56,929 bases of DNA from Aquidulcibacter sp. (GCF_020253525.1 NZ_JADCBK010000023.1:1-56929); one strand, 5' to 3'. Shown: positions 1 to 9,021, numbered from the stretch's first letter. Numbers and translations are program-made. The notes: a model not told the origin generated them from the sequence alone.

Positions 1-184
1 AGGGGGGTAAATCCTGATGAAACACAAGGTCGCCACTTCAACCCTGCTTAGTCCCGCTTACCAATCCCCAATAGTCGGCTTAACCCGGACCGAAGCTCCT
101 CCGCATTGGGAACGGGGAAAGGTTAGGCGAGGTTTGGATGGTGGGGGATAAGTTTTTATCTATGCGCTCCCCTCTCCCACTGGG

Positions 185-325
185 GTCGACCTATAGGTCG
201 ACGGGTAGGGGTGAGGGCTTGTGGGGCACAAAAGCTGATTATGTTTAGTAGTTTAAGATGTCCCACCACTTCCTTTTTGGTGCTGCGCAAGCCCTCACCC
301 CCGTCCCCTCTCCCAGAGGGAGAGG
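185..325. repeat. REP-like inverted repeat with an 18-bp perfect palindrome
   Basis: Positions 185-202 form a perfect 18-bp palindrome, GTCGACCTATAGGTCGAC. It is followed by GTGAGGGCTTG at 211-221, whose exact reverse complement is at 288-298. The flanking C-rich and G-rich runs at 171-184, 203-210 and 299-325 extend the pairing imperfectly, and 306-325 itself folds into a short hairpin (TCTCCC/GGGAGA type). Such C/T-rich arms are common in bacterial intergenic repeat families. Whether it is repeated elsewhere in the genome cannot be seen from this window. Confidence 0.55.
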
Positions 326-340
326 GGAGATTCCCCCCAC

Positions 341-435
341 GATGTCATCCCCGCCGGAACGAAGTGGAGAGCGGGGACCTCAGCGAGTTTGCGGCACAAG
401 GTCCCCGATTGGCTGACGCCATCGGGGATGACATC
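341..435. repeat. Nested inverted repeat (13-bp outer, 9-bp inner arms)
   Basis: GATGTCATCCCCG at 341-353 is repeated exactly in inverse at 423-435. Inside it CGGGGACCT at 372-380 pairs exactly with AGGTCCCCG at 399-407. The whole 95-bp unit can fold into a two-level cruciform. It has no coding signal and is the size of a REP/BIME-like or miniature element. Confidence 0.55.
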
Positions 436-460
436 GCTTTTGGTTTTTTCATCTGGAAGG

Positions 461-587
461 CTTTGGTGCAGGCCGTGCCTACACCAAAGGCCAACTTCGA
501 TTGTTTGTGGGCGATTTGACGCGACCAATCGCCCAGTCACGATATTCAAAGCGGTTTGGTGGACCGGAGGGATCACCAAAACCGCTT
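461..587. repeat. Two further short inverted repeats
   Basis: CTTTGGTG at 461-468 pairs with CACCAAAG at 482-489. AAGCGGTTTGGTG at 549-561 pairs with CACCAAAACCGCTT at 574-587, with a one-base length difference. Neither is followed by a T-run typical of an intrinsic terminator, so they are best taken as part of the same intergenic repeat cluster. Confidence 0.45.
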
Positions 588-686
588 CCAGATAAAAAGC
601 CCAAAAATGGAGCGCGCAGCACTAGTTGCGCTTGTTGCACCGTTTGCATGCGCAACTTTTTTTGCGCGCGAGGTTACCCTGCCCCC

Positions 687-1142
687 TCAACCGCCGGGCT
701 TCACCATAATCTGCATGCGCCAGATCTGTTCGGCTGGGCGGCCTGCTTCTAATTCCCAGGGCCGACCGTAGCGCAGGACCAGGCTTTGGCCGGCGGTGCC
801 TTGCAAATCCACGGGTGCAGAAATGGTTTGAAAGCGGAAGATGGTCCAATCATTACCACCCACCATGCCTTGTTTGCGGCCCTCTGGATTTTCTGGGCGC
901 GAGGTTTTGTCGACCAAAACAACGCCTGCAGGCAATGATTGGATATCCCACAGATAGCCTGCCGTCGGTGTGCCCAACAGGCGCACGTCAAAGCTTTGCC
1001 CGATTTTCAGGGTTTTGCTGGAGGCTGAATCTGCGGCGGTGAAGATCAATCCCGCTTCCTTCTCAACTGCGGGTTGGCTGGCGCAGGCGCTGAGGGCGAC
1101 AAGCCCCAAACCCACGAGCGCCCAAGGCTTTGTCATCCTCAT
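687..1142 (-). CDS. Chagasin-like (I42 family) protease-inhibitor lipoprotein
   Basis: This 151-residue protein has an N-terminal signal ending in the lipobox LSAC, so it is predicted to be a lipoprotein. The mature part has the three loops of the chagasin/I42 cysteine-protease inhibitor family: TPTAGYLW (normally NPTTGY), GMVGG in the GxGG position, and RPWE near the C-terminus. The family inhibits papain-type proteases, but the physiological target in bacteria is usually unknown. The ATG at 1140-1142 is chosen because AAAGG lies 8 bases upstream; a GTG 9 bases further upstream lacks such a site. It lies 41 bases downstream of the adenine deaminase gene and is probably co-transcribed with it. 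Family assignment is fairly sure, function is inferred. Confidence 0.72.
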   Translation of the reverse strand: MRMTKPWALVGLGLVALSACASQPAVEKEAGLIFTAADSASSKTLKIGQSFDVRLLGTPTAGYLWDIQSLPAGVVLVDKTSRPENPEGRKQGMVGGNDWTIFRFQTISAPVDLQGTAGQSLVLRYGRPWELEAGRPAEQIWRMQIMVKPGG

Positions 1143-1183
1143 GCTACACACCTTTCAGGCCCTTAGGCCGGTGGCCGCTGCGC

Positions 1184-2260
<1,077 letters not shown>

Positions 2261-2327
2261 TCATAGGCCTTCTAAATCATCAAGCCTGTTGCGCAACTGC
2301 TTTGTGGGGCGTTTTGGTGTGTTGGTT

Positions 2328-2537
2328 CTAATTGAGGGCATCTGGAGCGGTGGCATCAGGGGAATCAATCAGGGCGGCCACCGCTTCCCAATGATCGGCC
2401 ATTTCAAGATCGCCCATGGCGGCGGCCTCCGCCGCGCGCATCACGGCAATCACAGCGCCATCTTCGCCATAGCGTGCTTGTAACAGGCGGGCAGCATGGG
2501 TGATGGCGTCAGGGGTATTGCCACGTGCCGCGCTCAC
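2328..2537 (-). CDS. Small conserved-type hypothetical protein
   Basis: A 69-residue acidic, alanine-rich, probably all-helical cytosolic protein. I do not recognise its family. It is accepted as real because a GTG start at 2535-2537 overlaps the stop codon of the upstream HldD-like gene in the classic GTGA arrangement (stop at 2534-2536), a sign of translational coupling. A TTG start 39 bases upstream would force a longer overlap. It contains no Cys, no membrane segment and no signal. The sequence GDLEMADHWEAVAALID suggests a short helical adaptor-like fold, but that is only an impression. Function unknown. Confidence 0.55.
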   Translation of the reverse strand: MSAARGNTPDAITHAARLLQARYGEDGAVIAVMRAAEAAAMGDLEMADHWEAVAALIDSPDATAPDALN

Positions 2538-3454
2538 GTCAGAGATAGTCCAGTTTCCATCGTTCTGAATGTGCAAGCAATATCCAGCTTTTCAAGGGCA
2601 GAGAGGTCAGCTGCCGCAGTTTGGAGGCTGTGGGCGTTAGCGGGGGCAGGGCGCATTTCCACGGCCAGCGCTTTGCTGGTTGCCGCTTCACTCGCCTTCA
2701 CAATGGCCTGGGTCGAGGTGAGGGCGCCGCTGCCGATATCGAAAAAGCCTGCATGGCCCTGCAACACGATCTGGGTGATCAGCAGGGCGGCATCGTCTAC
2801 ATGTACCCAATCTCGGCGTTCGTCCCAGACAGAAAGAGGGCGTTCGTCCAAAGCATGGGCGCGTGCCCGGCTGGGCAAGCTGGCGAGAGCGCCTTTATGG
2901 CTTTCGCCCTGGCCATAGACGGACGCGAGGCGAAAGCCGGTGGCGATTGGGGCGGCATCGGGGCCTGTGCCTTGGCTGGCTGCGAAATAGTCAAAGGCTT
3001 GTTTGGCGCGGCCAAAGGCGGTCTTGGGCTGGAAGCCTGCAATCACATGTGGGTCGGTCGACAGGTCCGGCTTTGCGGCGCCATAGACGTGCATCGAGGA
3101 GGCCCAATAAATGGCGCGCTGTTTGGCAACGGCATAATCCCAAATGCGACGGGGGAGGTGATAGGAGGTCTCAAACAAGCCATCCATATCGCCTGCACTA
3201 TGGCCGGCATCGGCAAAGCACAAAACACCGGCCACATCACGCCAGGCTTTATCAAGACGGGTCATCAGATCATCTGGCGTCCAAAGGTCTGCCATATTTG
3301 ACGGCAGATTGGCCCATTTACCCGACGCACTCGACCCCAATTGATCACAGATAATCACCTGTGCGCTACCATCTTGGGCCAAATGCCGCGCGACAGCGCT
3401 GCCGACCAGACCTGCGCCGCCAATGATGATGAATTTCCGGCCTAGAGAGGGCAT
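2534..3454 (-). CDS. HldD/RfaD-like NAD(P)-dependent sugar epimerase, catalytic Tyr replaced
   Basis: This 306-residue extended short-chain dehydrogenase has the Rossmann motif GGAGLVG at residues 12-18. It resembles ADP-L-glycero-D-manno-heptose 6-epimerase through GKWANL near residue 45, the VYG motif at 179-181 and ESHKGALAS at 184-192. In HldD the acid/base pair is the Tyr of YxxxK plus a Lys in the HKG motif. Here the YxxxK position reads FGRAK, so Phe147 replaces the Tyr (codon TTT at 3014-3016) while Lys151 and Lys187 remain. The epimerase reaction is therefore in doubt. It could act on lipopolysaccharide heptose precursors with altered chemistry or serve another sugar nucleotide. No other heptose gene is nearby. 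It is divergent from the GPH transporter and coupled to the small ORF downstream. Confidence 0.72.
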   Translation of the reverse strand: MPSLGRKFIIIGGAGLVGSAVARHLAQDGSAQVIICDQLGSSASGKWANLPSNMADLWTPDDLMTRLDKAWRDVAGVLCFADAGHSAGDMDGLFETSYHLPRRIWDYAVAKQRAIYWASSMHVYGAAKPDLSTDPHVIAGFQPKTAFGRAKQAFDYFAASQGTGPDAAPIATGFRLASVYGQGESHKGALASLPSRARAHALDERPLSVWDERRDWVHVDDAALLITQIVLQGHAGFFDIGSGALTSTQAIVKASEAATSKALAVEMRPAPANAHSLQTAAADLSALEKLDIACTFRTMETGLSLT

Positions 3455-3493
3455 TTTGACATCCGTTTTGTGCTAATCTTACACGACCACACC

Positions 3494-3516
3494 AATGTGT
3501 GCGAATTTCACACATT
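3494..3516. promoter_or_regulatory. Perfect 8-7-8 inverted repeat, candidate operator
   Basis: AATGTGTG at 3494-3501 and CACACATT at 3509-3516 form a perfect inverted repeat around a 7-base centre. It sits in the divergent intergenic region between the HldD-like gene and the GPH transporter. The TGTG...CACA layout recalls dimeric regulator sites of the CRP/FNR or GntR kind, but no regulator gene is adjacent and the protein cannot be named. Confidence 0.4.
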
Positions 3517-3581
3517 TACGAGCGAATGTCGGCGCTGTCTAGCAGCTTGGCAGCTTGGCTTGCAGGCACCATGTTACCTGC

Positions 3582-4943
3582 ATGAAAGACTCTGCACCCC
3601 CCGGCACAGCCCGTACGCTTTCCCCCTTGCGGCTGTTTGCCTATGCACTGCCAGCGGTGCCGATCGCGGCTTTGGGTCAGCCCTTCTATATGTTTGCCCC
3701 CACCTTTTATGCCAAGGAAGTGGGCATAGGGGCGGGCCTGATTGGCCTTATTCTGTTGATTGTGCGGGTGTTGGATGCGGCGAGCGATCTTGTAGCAGGC
3801 CGCTTGTCAGATCAGACGCGCGGCCGTTTTGGGCGGCGTAAGCCGTGGGTCTTACTGGCAAGCCCGCTGGCGGCTTGGTCGGCCTTTATGATTATGACGC
3901 CGCCGGACGGGGCGGGGGCTGCTTATTTCGCCTTTTGGACCTTGATGGTCTCCATCTCGTGGGCGGCCATTACCTTGCCCTTGAATGCGTGGGGCGCAGA
4001 GCTGAGCCCGGATTATCGCGAACGCATTGTGGTAACAGCCTGGCGCGAGATTGCCACTGTGCTGGGCGTGATTGGAGCGGTAGGTTTGGTTGCAATTGTC
4101 TCCAATGGCGGGGCGCTACGAGAAGCGCTAGCCATATTGGGCCTGTTTGCCGCGGTCACAACGCCTCTTGCGTGCGGCATATGTGTGCTCTTGGTACCAG
4201 ACCCCCCACTGGCGACTGAGCCGGTTGCCAGTCTAGGCGAGGGGCTGAAAGATTGTGCGGCCAATGAGCCATTTCGCCGCTTAGTCGTCGCCTATATCAT
4301 CAATGGCATTGCCAATGGCCTGCCTGCGACCTTGTTTCTGTATTTCGTTTCCGAGCGTTTGGGTCGGCCGGATTTACAGGGGGCATTACTCGGCACCTAT
4401 TTTCTTGCGGGGCTGGTTTCGGCGCCGTTTTGGGCTTGGCTTGGCGGCAAATTTGGTAAGGACCGTGTGTGGTGCTGGGCCATGGTGTGGGCGTGCCTTG
4501 TCTTTGCGCTCGCCCTTGGCGTGACCGGGCCAGAGGCGTGGGTGTTGTTTCTCATCGTCTGTATCGGCTCTGGCCTTGCTTTGGGGGCCGATATTGTGTT
4601 GCCAGCAGCTATGCAGGCCGATGTGGTGGATTTGGACGAGTTAAAGACCGGCCAAGCCCCCAGAACCGGGCTTTATTTCGCACTCTGGAGTGTGGCGACC
4701 AAATTGGCCTTGGCAGTGGCAGCCGGTGCTGCCTTTGGCATTTTGGGGTTGGTTGGCTTTAACACCCAAGGCGGGGAACAAACCGATTTGGCCCTAAACA
4801 GCCTTGTTGCGCTTTATTGCGCGATCCCCATTGGCTTGAAGATCATCGCCATCACCCTGATGCGCGGCTTTCCAATTGACGCTGCCGAACAAGCCCGCAT
4901 CAGGGCTGAGATTGCAAACAATCGAAGGAATGAGAGTGTTTAG
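3582..4943 (+). CDS. GPH-family (MelB-like) MFS sugar:cation symporter
   Basis: A 453-residue inner-membrane transporter with about 12 hydrophobic segments. The glycoside-pentoside-hexuronide family signature is clear: DAASD at residues 65-69, matching the cation-site Asp pair of MelB, followed by SDQTRGRFGRRKPW in the first cytoplasmic loop. Members move glycosides or related solutes with Na+ or H+. The substrate cannot be told from the sequence, and there is no glycosidase or sugar kinase beside it. The ATG at 3582 is chosen over an in-frame TTG at 3555, because the family starts just before the first helix; no strong Shine-Dalgarno is seen. It is transcribed away from the HldD-like gene. 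Confidence 0.8.
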   Translation: MKDSAPPGTARTLSPLRLFAYALPAVPIAALGQPFYMFAPTFYAKEVGIGAGLIGLILLIVRVLDAASDLVAGRLSDQTRGRFGRRKPWVLLASPLAAWSAFMIMTPPDGAGAAYFAFWTLMVSISWAAITLPLNAWGAELSPDYRERIVVTAWREIATVLGVIGAVGLVAIVSNGGALREALAILGLFAAVTTPLACGICVLLVPDPPLATEPVASLGEGLKDCAANEPFRRLVVAYIINGIANGLPATLFLYFVSERLGRPDLQGALLGTYFLAGLVSAPFWAWLGGKFGKDRVWCWAMVWACLVFALALGVTGPEAWVLFLIVCIGSGLALGADIVLPAAMQADVVDLDELKTGQAPRTGLYFALWSVATKLALAVAAGAAFGILGLVGFNTQGGEQTDLALNSLVALYCAIPIGLKIIAITLMRGFPIDAAEQARIRAEIANNRRNESV

Positions 4944-4996
4944 CCCCGATGGCAGGCAGAGATGGCACCCAACGGAAGGAATGGTGCTGCGCAGCC

Positions 4997-5674
4997 CTAT
5001 TCGCGTGGCGAATTGGCGACTGACGTCACTTTCCGATAATCAAAGCTTTGGCCTGCAATCCTGAATGCGGTGCGCACCCAACGGCCCGTTGAATCATACC
5101 ACAAATCGGTATTGACCGCCCCGCGCACACGGTAATGGTTAGCCCGAACCGGTGTTCCGCCAATCTGTAACACGTCTTCGCCGACCCGGTTCACATTCAC
5201 CCGGCTCAGCTTGCCATCGCGGCTATCAAGCAGGCGAGATTGATTGATGGTGCTAAACCGCCACCAGCTGGAAGGTAGAATGGCGGCGGGTGCAGTGCCC
5301 TTAAAGCCCGTGCCATCGACGACGAGATTGGCCCCGCGCAGATTTGCGGCGACTGACTTATTCGAGCGATTTTCCTGATCCGAACAATTCAGGCTGGTCA
5401 ATTGATTGCCACGCCACGCCTCTTCGCAGCGGTGGCGATAGGTGAAGCCGATGGGGCCAATTTTGCCCGCCATATCAATGGCAATGCGAACATTGGTCAT
5501 GTCGGCATTTCTGGAAACCGTGACGATATGCTTGCCGACGGGTTTGCCATTCATCAGGATTTCAAATTCTGTCCGCCCCGGTGTCGCTGCAGCCGCACTC
5601 GAGGTCACAGCTGCGCTACCTAACACGACGGTAGAGGCAAGAAGGCATAGTTGGAGGGTGCTTTTGGATAACAT
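4997..5674 (-). CDS. DUF6134 family secreted/periplasmic protein
   Basis: A 225-residue protein with a Sec signal peptide (hydrophobic stretch about residues 8-28, cleavage near AAAA-TPG). The body matches the pattern of DUF6134 proteins: FEILMNGKPVGKH early, a YRHRCEE segment with LTSLNC, and GGTPVRANHYRVRG followed by LWYDSTGRWVR near the end. The family is of unknown function with a beta-rich fold. The start at 5674 is supported by AGAGG 7 bases upstream; an ATG 21 bases upstream is less likely. It lies 46 bases downstream of the ChrR-like cupin gene on the same strand, so the two probably form one transcript. That suggests it may belong to a stress or envelope response, but this is inference. 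Confidence 0.7.
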   Translation of the reverse strand: MLSKSTLQLCLLASTVVLGSAAVTSSAAAATPGRTEFEILMNGKPVGKHIVTVSRNADMTNVRIAIDMAGKIGPIGFTYRHRCEEAWRGNQLTSLNCSDQENRSNKSVAANLRGANLVVDGTGFKGTAPAAILPSSWWRFSTINQSRLLDSRDGKLSRVNVNRVGEDVLQIGGTPVRANHYRVRGAVNTDLWYDSTGRWVRTAFRIAGQSFDYRKVTSVANSPRE

Positions 5675-5720
5675 CGCAAAGCCTCTTTCAATCAAACCGA
5701 CGGGAATTATCGGGCAAAAA

Positions 5721-6344
5721 TTAGTTGAAACGGTTAATCAACCACCCAAGTGGCCCTTTAAGGCGCACATTGCCGGTCTGGGCGATCAAGCAGATGCAAT
5801 CGCCACCTTTGGCGGCACCGGGTTGGTGCTCACTATCTTCGTCATGCACCAACAACTCACCCCGACGGTAGATTTGATTACCATCGTCTAGGGCACCCGA
5901 TAGGACGAGCGTGACTTCAAGGCCAGAATGGCCATGTTCTGGCACTTTCCGACCTGCTTCCAGCTTCAGCAATTCCGCATCACAGCCAGGCAGCGGCATG
6001 GTCAACATGCCTGCCAGATTGCGCCGCCAGCGGCCTTGATCGATGGAGGACAAGACATGGGCCATATCGTCAATCTCGCGCAAGGAATGGCTGGAATAAT
6101 CGGTGCCGGTTTCAGCTTCCAGCCAAGCAGGCTGCGCAATTTCAACGGGCTCAATCGTATCTAGAAGCATGCCGCCGGCCGCATCAAAGGTGCGCGTGAT
6201 CTCGCGCGCCTGCGGCTGCAGCGCCAAATGCGCAGAAACGACCAAGGCAGGCCCACGCGGCAGACTGCCAGCCGCATAGTCCAGCATGAGCGCTTGATAG
6301 CGCTGATCCTTTTCAATCGTATGAGCAGTGAATTCGTCGTTCAT
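5721..6344 (-). CDS. ChrR-like cupin protein lacking the anti-sigma zinc ligands
   Basis: A 207-residue protein with the ChrR architecture. The N-terminal part matches the anti-sigma domain (DYAAGSLPRGPALVVSAHLA, residues 22-41) and the C-terminal part is a cupin with metal ligands His137, His139, Glu143 and His173, plus the family's DCICL stretch. In Rhodobacter ChrR the anti-sigma domain binds zinc through two His and the Cys pair in HLxLCxxC. Here only His39 of that set remains: the Cys positions are Gln43 and Ala46, and no N-terminal His aligns. No ECF sigma factor gene is adjacent. It may therefore sense through the cupin but not act as a classical zinc anti-sigma factor. It is co-oriented with the DUF6134 gene. 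Confidence 0.75.
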   Translation of the reverse strand: MNDEFTAHTIEKDQRYQALMLDYAAGSLPRGPALVVSAHLALQPQAREITRTFDAAGGMLLDTIEPVEIAQPAWLEAETGTDYSSHSLREIDDMAHVLSSIDQGRWRRNLAGMLTMPLPGCDAELLKLEAGRKVPEHGHSGLEVTLVLSGALDDGNQIYRRGELLVHDEDSEHQPGAAKGGDCICLIAQTGNVRLKGPLGWLINRFN

Positions 6345-6483
6345 GGGTTTGGTTGTGCCGCCGGTTTGTGAGATAGTCTTTGCGACTTACGTTGAAATCC
6401 CTTTAGTGGATCATAAGCACTGAAAAAACCCCGTGTGGCACGCCTTGGGCGGGCAGCGCAAGAAGCTGGTTGAGGACACGAAC

Positions 6484-7350
6484 ATGGCAGGCTGGGCCAA
6501 TCCTGATGATCCCTTAGTTTCCACCCAATGGCTTGCCGATAAGTTGGGCGCGCCAGATGTTCGCATTATTGACGCCTCGTGGCATATGCCAAGTGCCGGG
6601 CGCAATGCCAAGGAAGAGTATGATGCCGCCCATATTCCAGGCGCTGTCTTCTTTGATATTGATGAGATTTCCGATACCGCAAGCCCGTTCCCGCACATAA
6701 TGCCGAGCCCGGAGAAATTTGCGAGCCGGGTTAAAAAACTGGGCTTGGGCGATGGCCTGCGTCTTGTCGTCTATGACAGCACGGGCGTTTTTTCGGCTGC
6801 CCGTGTGTGGTGGATGTTCCGCCATATGGGCCATGATGATGTGGTTGTGCTCGATGGCGGCCTCCCCAAATGGCAGGCTGAAGGTCGAGAGCTTGAGGAT
6901 ATGCCACCCATCGCGCGCGAGCGGCATTTCACCGTGCGCCGCCGCGCTGATTTGATCCGCGACAAAGCGCAAGTTCTGGCTAAAATCGAAGCCAAAAGTG
7001 CCCAAATTCTCGATGCCCGCCCGGCTGGTCGATTTGCGGGTACAGCCCCTGAGCCACGCCCCAATCTGCCCAGTGGCCATATGCCCGGGGCCTTTAACGT
7101 GCCGTTTTCAACCCTGTTAAAGCCCGACAATACCATGAAGGACCCTGCCGAATTGGCCGAAGTCTTTAAGGCTGCTGGCATTGATTTAAGCAAGCGTTTG
7201 GTGACCACGTGTGGCTCTGGCGTGACGGCTTGTGTCATCGCTTTGGCTTTAGCCCGGCTTGGGCTGTGGGACGTGCCTGTCTATGACGGGGCGTGGAGTG
7301 AGTGGGCGGCAGACCCTGCTTCCCCAATCGAGACTGAGGCTGCTGGATGA
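6484..7350 (+). CDS. sseA: 3-mercaptopyruvate sulfurtransferase (two rhodanese domains)
   Basis: A 288-residue cytosolic sulfurtransferase. It moves sulfur from 3-mercaptopyruvate to acceptor thiols or cyanide. The N-terminal rhodanese-like domain (about 10-140) is inactive, and the C-terminal domain carries the active Cys243 in the loop CGSGVTA, the form typical of mercaptopyruvate sulfurtransferases rather than thiosulfate rhodaneses. The ATG at 6484 has GAGG about 8 bases upstream; an earlier in-frame ATG at 6433 is rejected because it adds a non-conserved head. Its stop overlaps the metC start as ATGA, so the two genes are translationally coupled and act together in cysteine/methionine sulfur metabolism. 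Confidence 0.88.
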   Translation: MAGWANPDDPLVSTQWLADKLGAPDVRIIDASWHMPSAGRNAKEEYDAAHIPGAVFFDIDEISDTASPFPHIMPSPEKFASRVKKLGLGDGLRLVVYDSTGVFSAARVWWMFRHMGHDDVVVLDGGLPKWQAEGRELEDMPPIARERHFTVRRRADLIRDKAQVLAKIEAKSAQILDARPAGRFAGTAPEPRPNLPSGHMPGAFNVPFSTLLKPDNTMKDPAELAEVFKAAGIDLSKRLVTTCGSGVTACVIALALARLGLWDVPVYDGAWSEWAADPASPIETEAAG

Positions 7351-8546
7351 GCAAGACGCCCAAAAGTGGCCGTGGCGACGGGCTTTCGGCTGCCACCCGA
7401 TTGGTACAGATCGGCCGTGATCCATTTTCCCATGAGCGGGTGATTAATCCACCCATCCAGCGCGGCTCTACCCTTTTGTTTGATCAGGCCGATGATCTTT
7501 ATCGGGCTGGCCCTTTAAGCGACATAAAGGGCTATGGCCTCGAAGGCCTGTCGACCCAAGATCGCCTCTGCGAAGCCTTGACCGAGATTTCCGGCGGGGT
7601 TGGAACCGTCTTGGCCCCCTCTGGTTTGCAAGCGCTCACCCTTGCGCTGATGGCGGCGACCAAGGCGGGCGATCATGTTCTGTTGACGGATTCTTCTTAT
7701 GGCCCAACCCGCCGGTTCTGCCGCGAAGTCTTGGCTAAATACGGCGTCGAAACAGAGATTTATGATCCACGCATCGGGGCCGATATTGCAGGCCTCATCA
7801 AGCCCAATACCAGCTTGATCATATTGGAAAGCCCCGGCTCTTTGACGTTTGAGCTGCAAGATGTGCCTGCCATCACAGCTGCTGCCAAGGCGCGCGGGGT
7901 TGCAACCTTGATCGATGATACCTGGACGGCAGGCATCTATATGAAGCCGTTTGATCTGGGCGTGGATATCTCGATGCAGGCCCTGACCAAATATCAGGGC
8001 GGGCATGCCGATGTGCTGGCTGGTGCTTTGATCACAAACAGCCCTGACTGGCTTATCAAGCTGAAGACCATGCACCAGATGCTGGGTATTGGGACGTCTG
8101 CAGAAGATGCGTGGCTGACCTTGCGTGGCTTGCGCACCATGGGCTTGCGCATGGCCCATCAAGACCGGGTGGCGCGCGAGATTGCCGCTTGGCTGGAAGG
8201 CCGCCCCGAAGTGGCCCAAGTGCTGCATCCGGCTTTACCGTCCCACCCAGATCACGCCATTTGGCAGCGTGACTTCAGTGGCGCGGGCGGCCTGTTCTCG
8301 GTGGTGTTCAAGCCCGTTGCTGCGGCAAAAATCAATGCCATGGCCGAAGCCTATCAAATCTTCTCGATGGGCTTTTCTTGGGGCGGGTTTGAGAGCTTGG
8401 CCCTACCAAGCACCATCCAGATCAACCGCCAATTTCCGGCCCTGCATCCCAAAGGCCCTATCGTGCGCTATTCCATTGGTTTGGAAGCACAAGAGGATTT
8501 GATGGCCGATCTTGAGCGCGGTTTTGCCGTGCTTAACGCCGCTTAG
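7347..8546 (+). CDS. metC: Cystathionine beta-lyase (PLP enzyme)
   Basis: A 399-residue cytosolic enzyme of the Cys/Met-metabolism PLP family. The expected reaction is cleavage of cystathionine to homocysteine, pyruvate and ammonia in methionine synthesis. The PLP lysine is Lys215 in ALTKYQGGHADV, with the cofactor Asp in LIDDTW about 27 residues earlier and the cofactor-binding start LAPSGLQA near residue 89. SSYGPTRRF and FSWGGFESL are typical of the MetC branch. It overlaps sseA by four bases and meets the Lrp/AsnC regulator tail to tail with a 14-base overlap. Close C-S lyases (for example cysteine desulfhydrase activity) cannot be excluded, and coupling to sseA makes broader sulfur mobilisation possible. 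Confidence 0.85.
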   Translation: MSKTPKSGRGDGLSAATRLVQIGRDPFSHERVINPPIQRGSTLLFDQADDLYRAGPLSDIKGYGLEGLSTQDRLCEALTEISGGVGTVLAPSGLQALTLALMAATKAGDHVLLTDSSYGPTRRFCREVLAKYGVETEIYDPRIGADIAGLIKPNTSLIILESPGSLTFELQDVPAITAAAKARGVATLIDDTWTAGIYMKPFDLGVDISMQALTKYQGGHADVLAGALITNSPDWLIKLKTMHQMLGIGTSAEDAWLTLRGLRTMGLRMAHQDRVAREIAAWLEGRPEVAQVLHPALPSHPDHAIWQRDFSGAGGLFSVVFKPVAAAKINAMAEAYQIFSMGFSWGGFESLALPSTIQINRQFPALHPKGPIVRYSIGLEAQEDLMADLERGFAVLNAA

Positions 8547-9021
8547 ATTGGCTAAGCCCCAGGGGCACCGAGGTTGTGCGTTTGGCAACGCGAATCACAA
8601 TGCGCGATTGCACATCCGATACGAGCCCTTGGCCCAAGAGTTTATCGCGCAAAAACCCATCATAGGCATGCATGTCGGTGGTCACGACACGGATCATATA
8701 ATCAACCGCCCCCGTCACCGTTGCGCAATCGACAACTTCAGGCCAGGTGGCCACGGCGGCTTCGAATTTCTCAAGGTTTTCGCGGTTGGGCAGCGCCAGC
8801 TTCACCGAGGCCATCACTTCGAAATCAAGGCCCAAGGCAGCGCGCTCCAAGATGGTTACGCGCTTGGTAATCACGCCAATTTCTTCCAGCCGTTTGATGC
8901 GCCGCCAGCATGGGCTTGACGACAAACCGACCTTGTCGGCAATCTCGGCCACAGACAGGGCCGCATCTTCTTGGACCAGATCGAGTATGCGTACATCAAT
9001 GGCGTCTAGTTCTTCCGACAC
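8533..9021 (-). CDS. Lrp/AsnC family transcriptional regulator
   Basis: A 162-residue regulator. The winged helix-turn-helix spans about residues 6-55 (LSVAEIADKVGLSSSPCWRR), followed by the RAM ligand-binding domain with the typical VVDCATVTGAVDYMIRVV segment. The family binds amino acids and controls amino-acid metabolism. It is transcribed divergently from the indolepyruvate:ferredoxin oxidoreductase gene, which degrades aromatic or branched 2-oxo acids, so that gene is its likely target, together with itself. Its 3' end overlaps metC by 14 bases on the opposite strand. Confidence 0.88.
   Translation of the reverse strand: MSEELDAIDVRILDLVQEDAALSVAEIADKVGLSSSPCWRRIKRLEEIGVITKRVTILERAALGLDFEVMASVKLALPNRENLEKFEAAVATWPEVVDCATVTGAVDYMIRVVTTDMHAYDGFLRDKLLGQGLVSDVQSRIVIRVAKRTTSVPLGLSQSKRR

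Larger units (their letters stand above)
1..686. other. Gene-free region with nested inverted repeats
   Basis: No convincing gene is seen in this stretch. Short open frames exist on both strands, but they run through inverted repeats and look like no known protein. Positions 1-150 show nothing recognisable. Positions 160-590 are a chain of inverted repeats, described separately, which resemble REP or small MITE-type intergenic elements. The stretch 590-686 ends at the 3' end of the chagasin-like gene on the minus strand and shows no clear terminator. Confidence 0.6.

Noticed and set aside
211-771. Several overlapping 60-100 codon frames on both strands at the left end
   Set aside because: They run through the inverted-repeat cluster, conflict with each other and show no protein-like pattern or ribosome sites.
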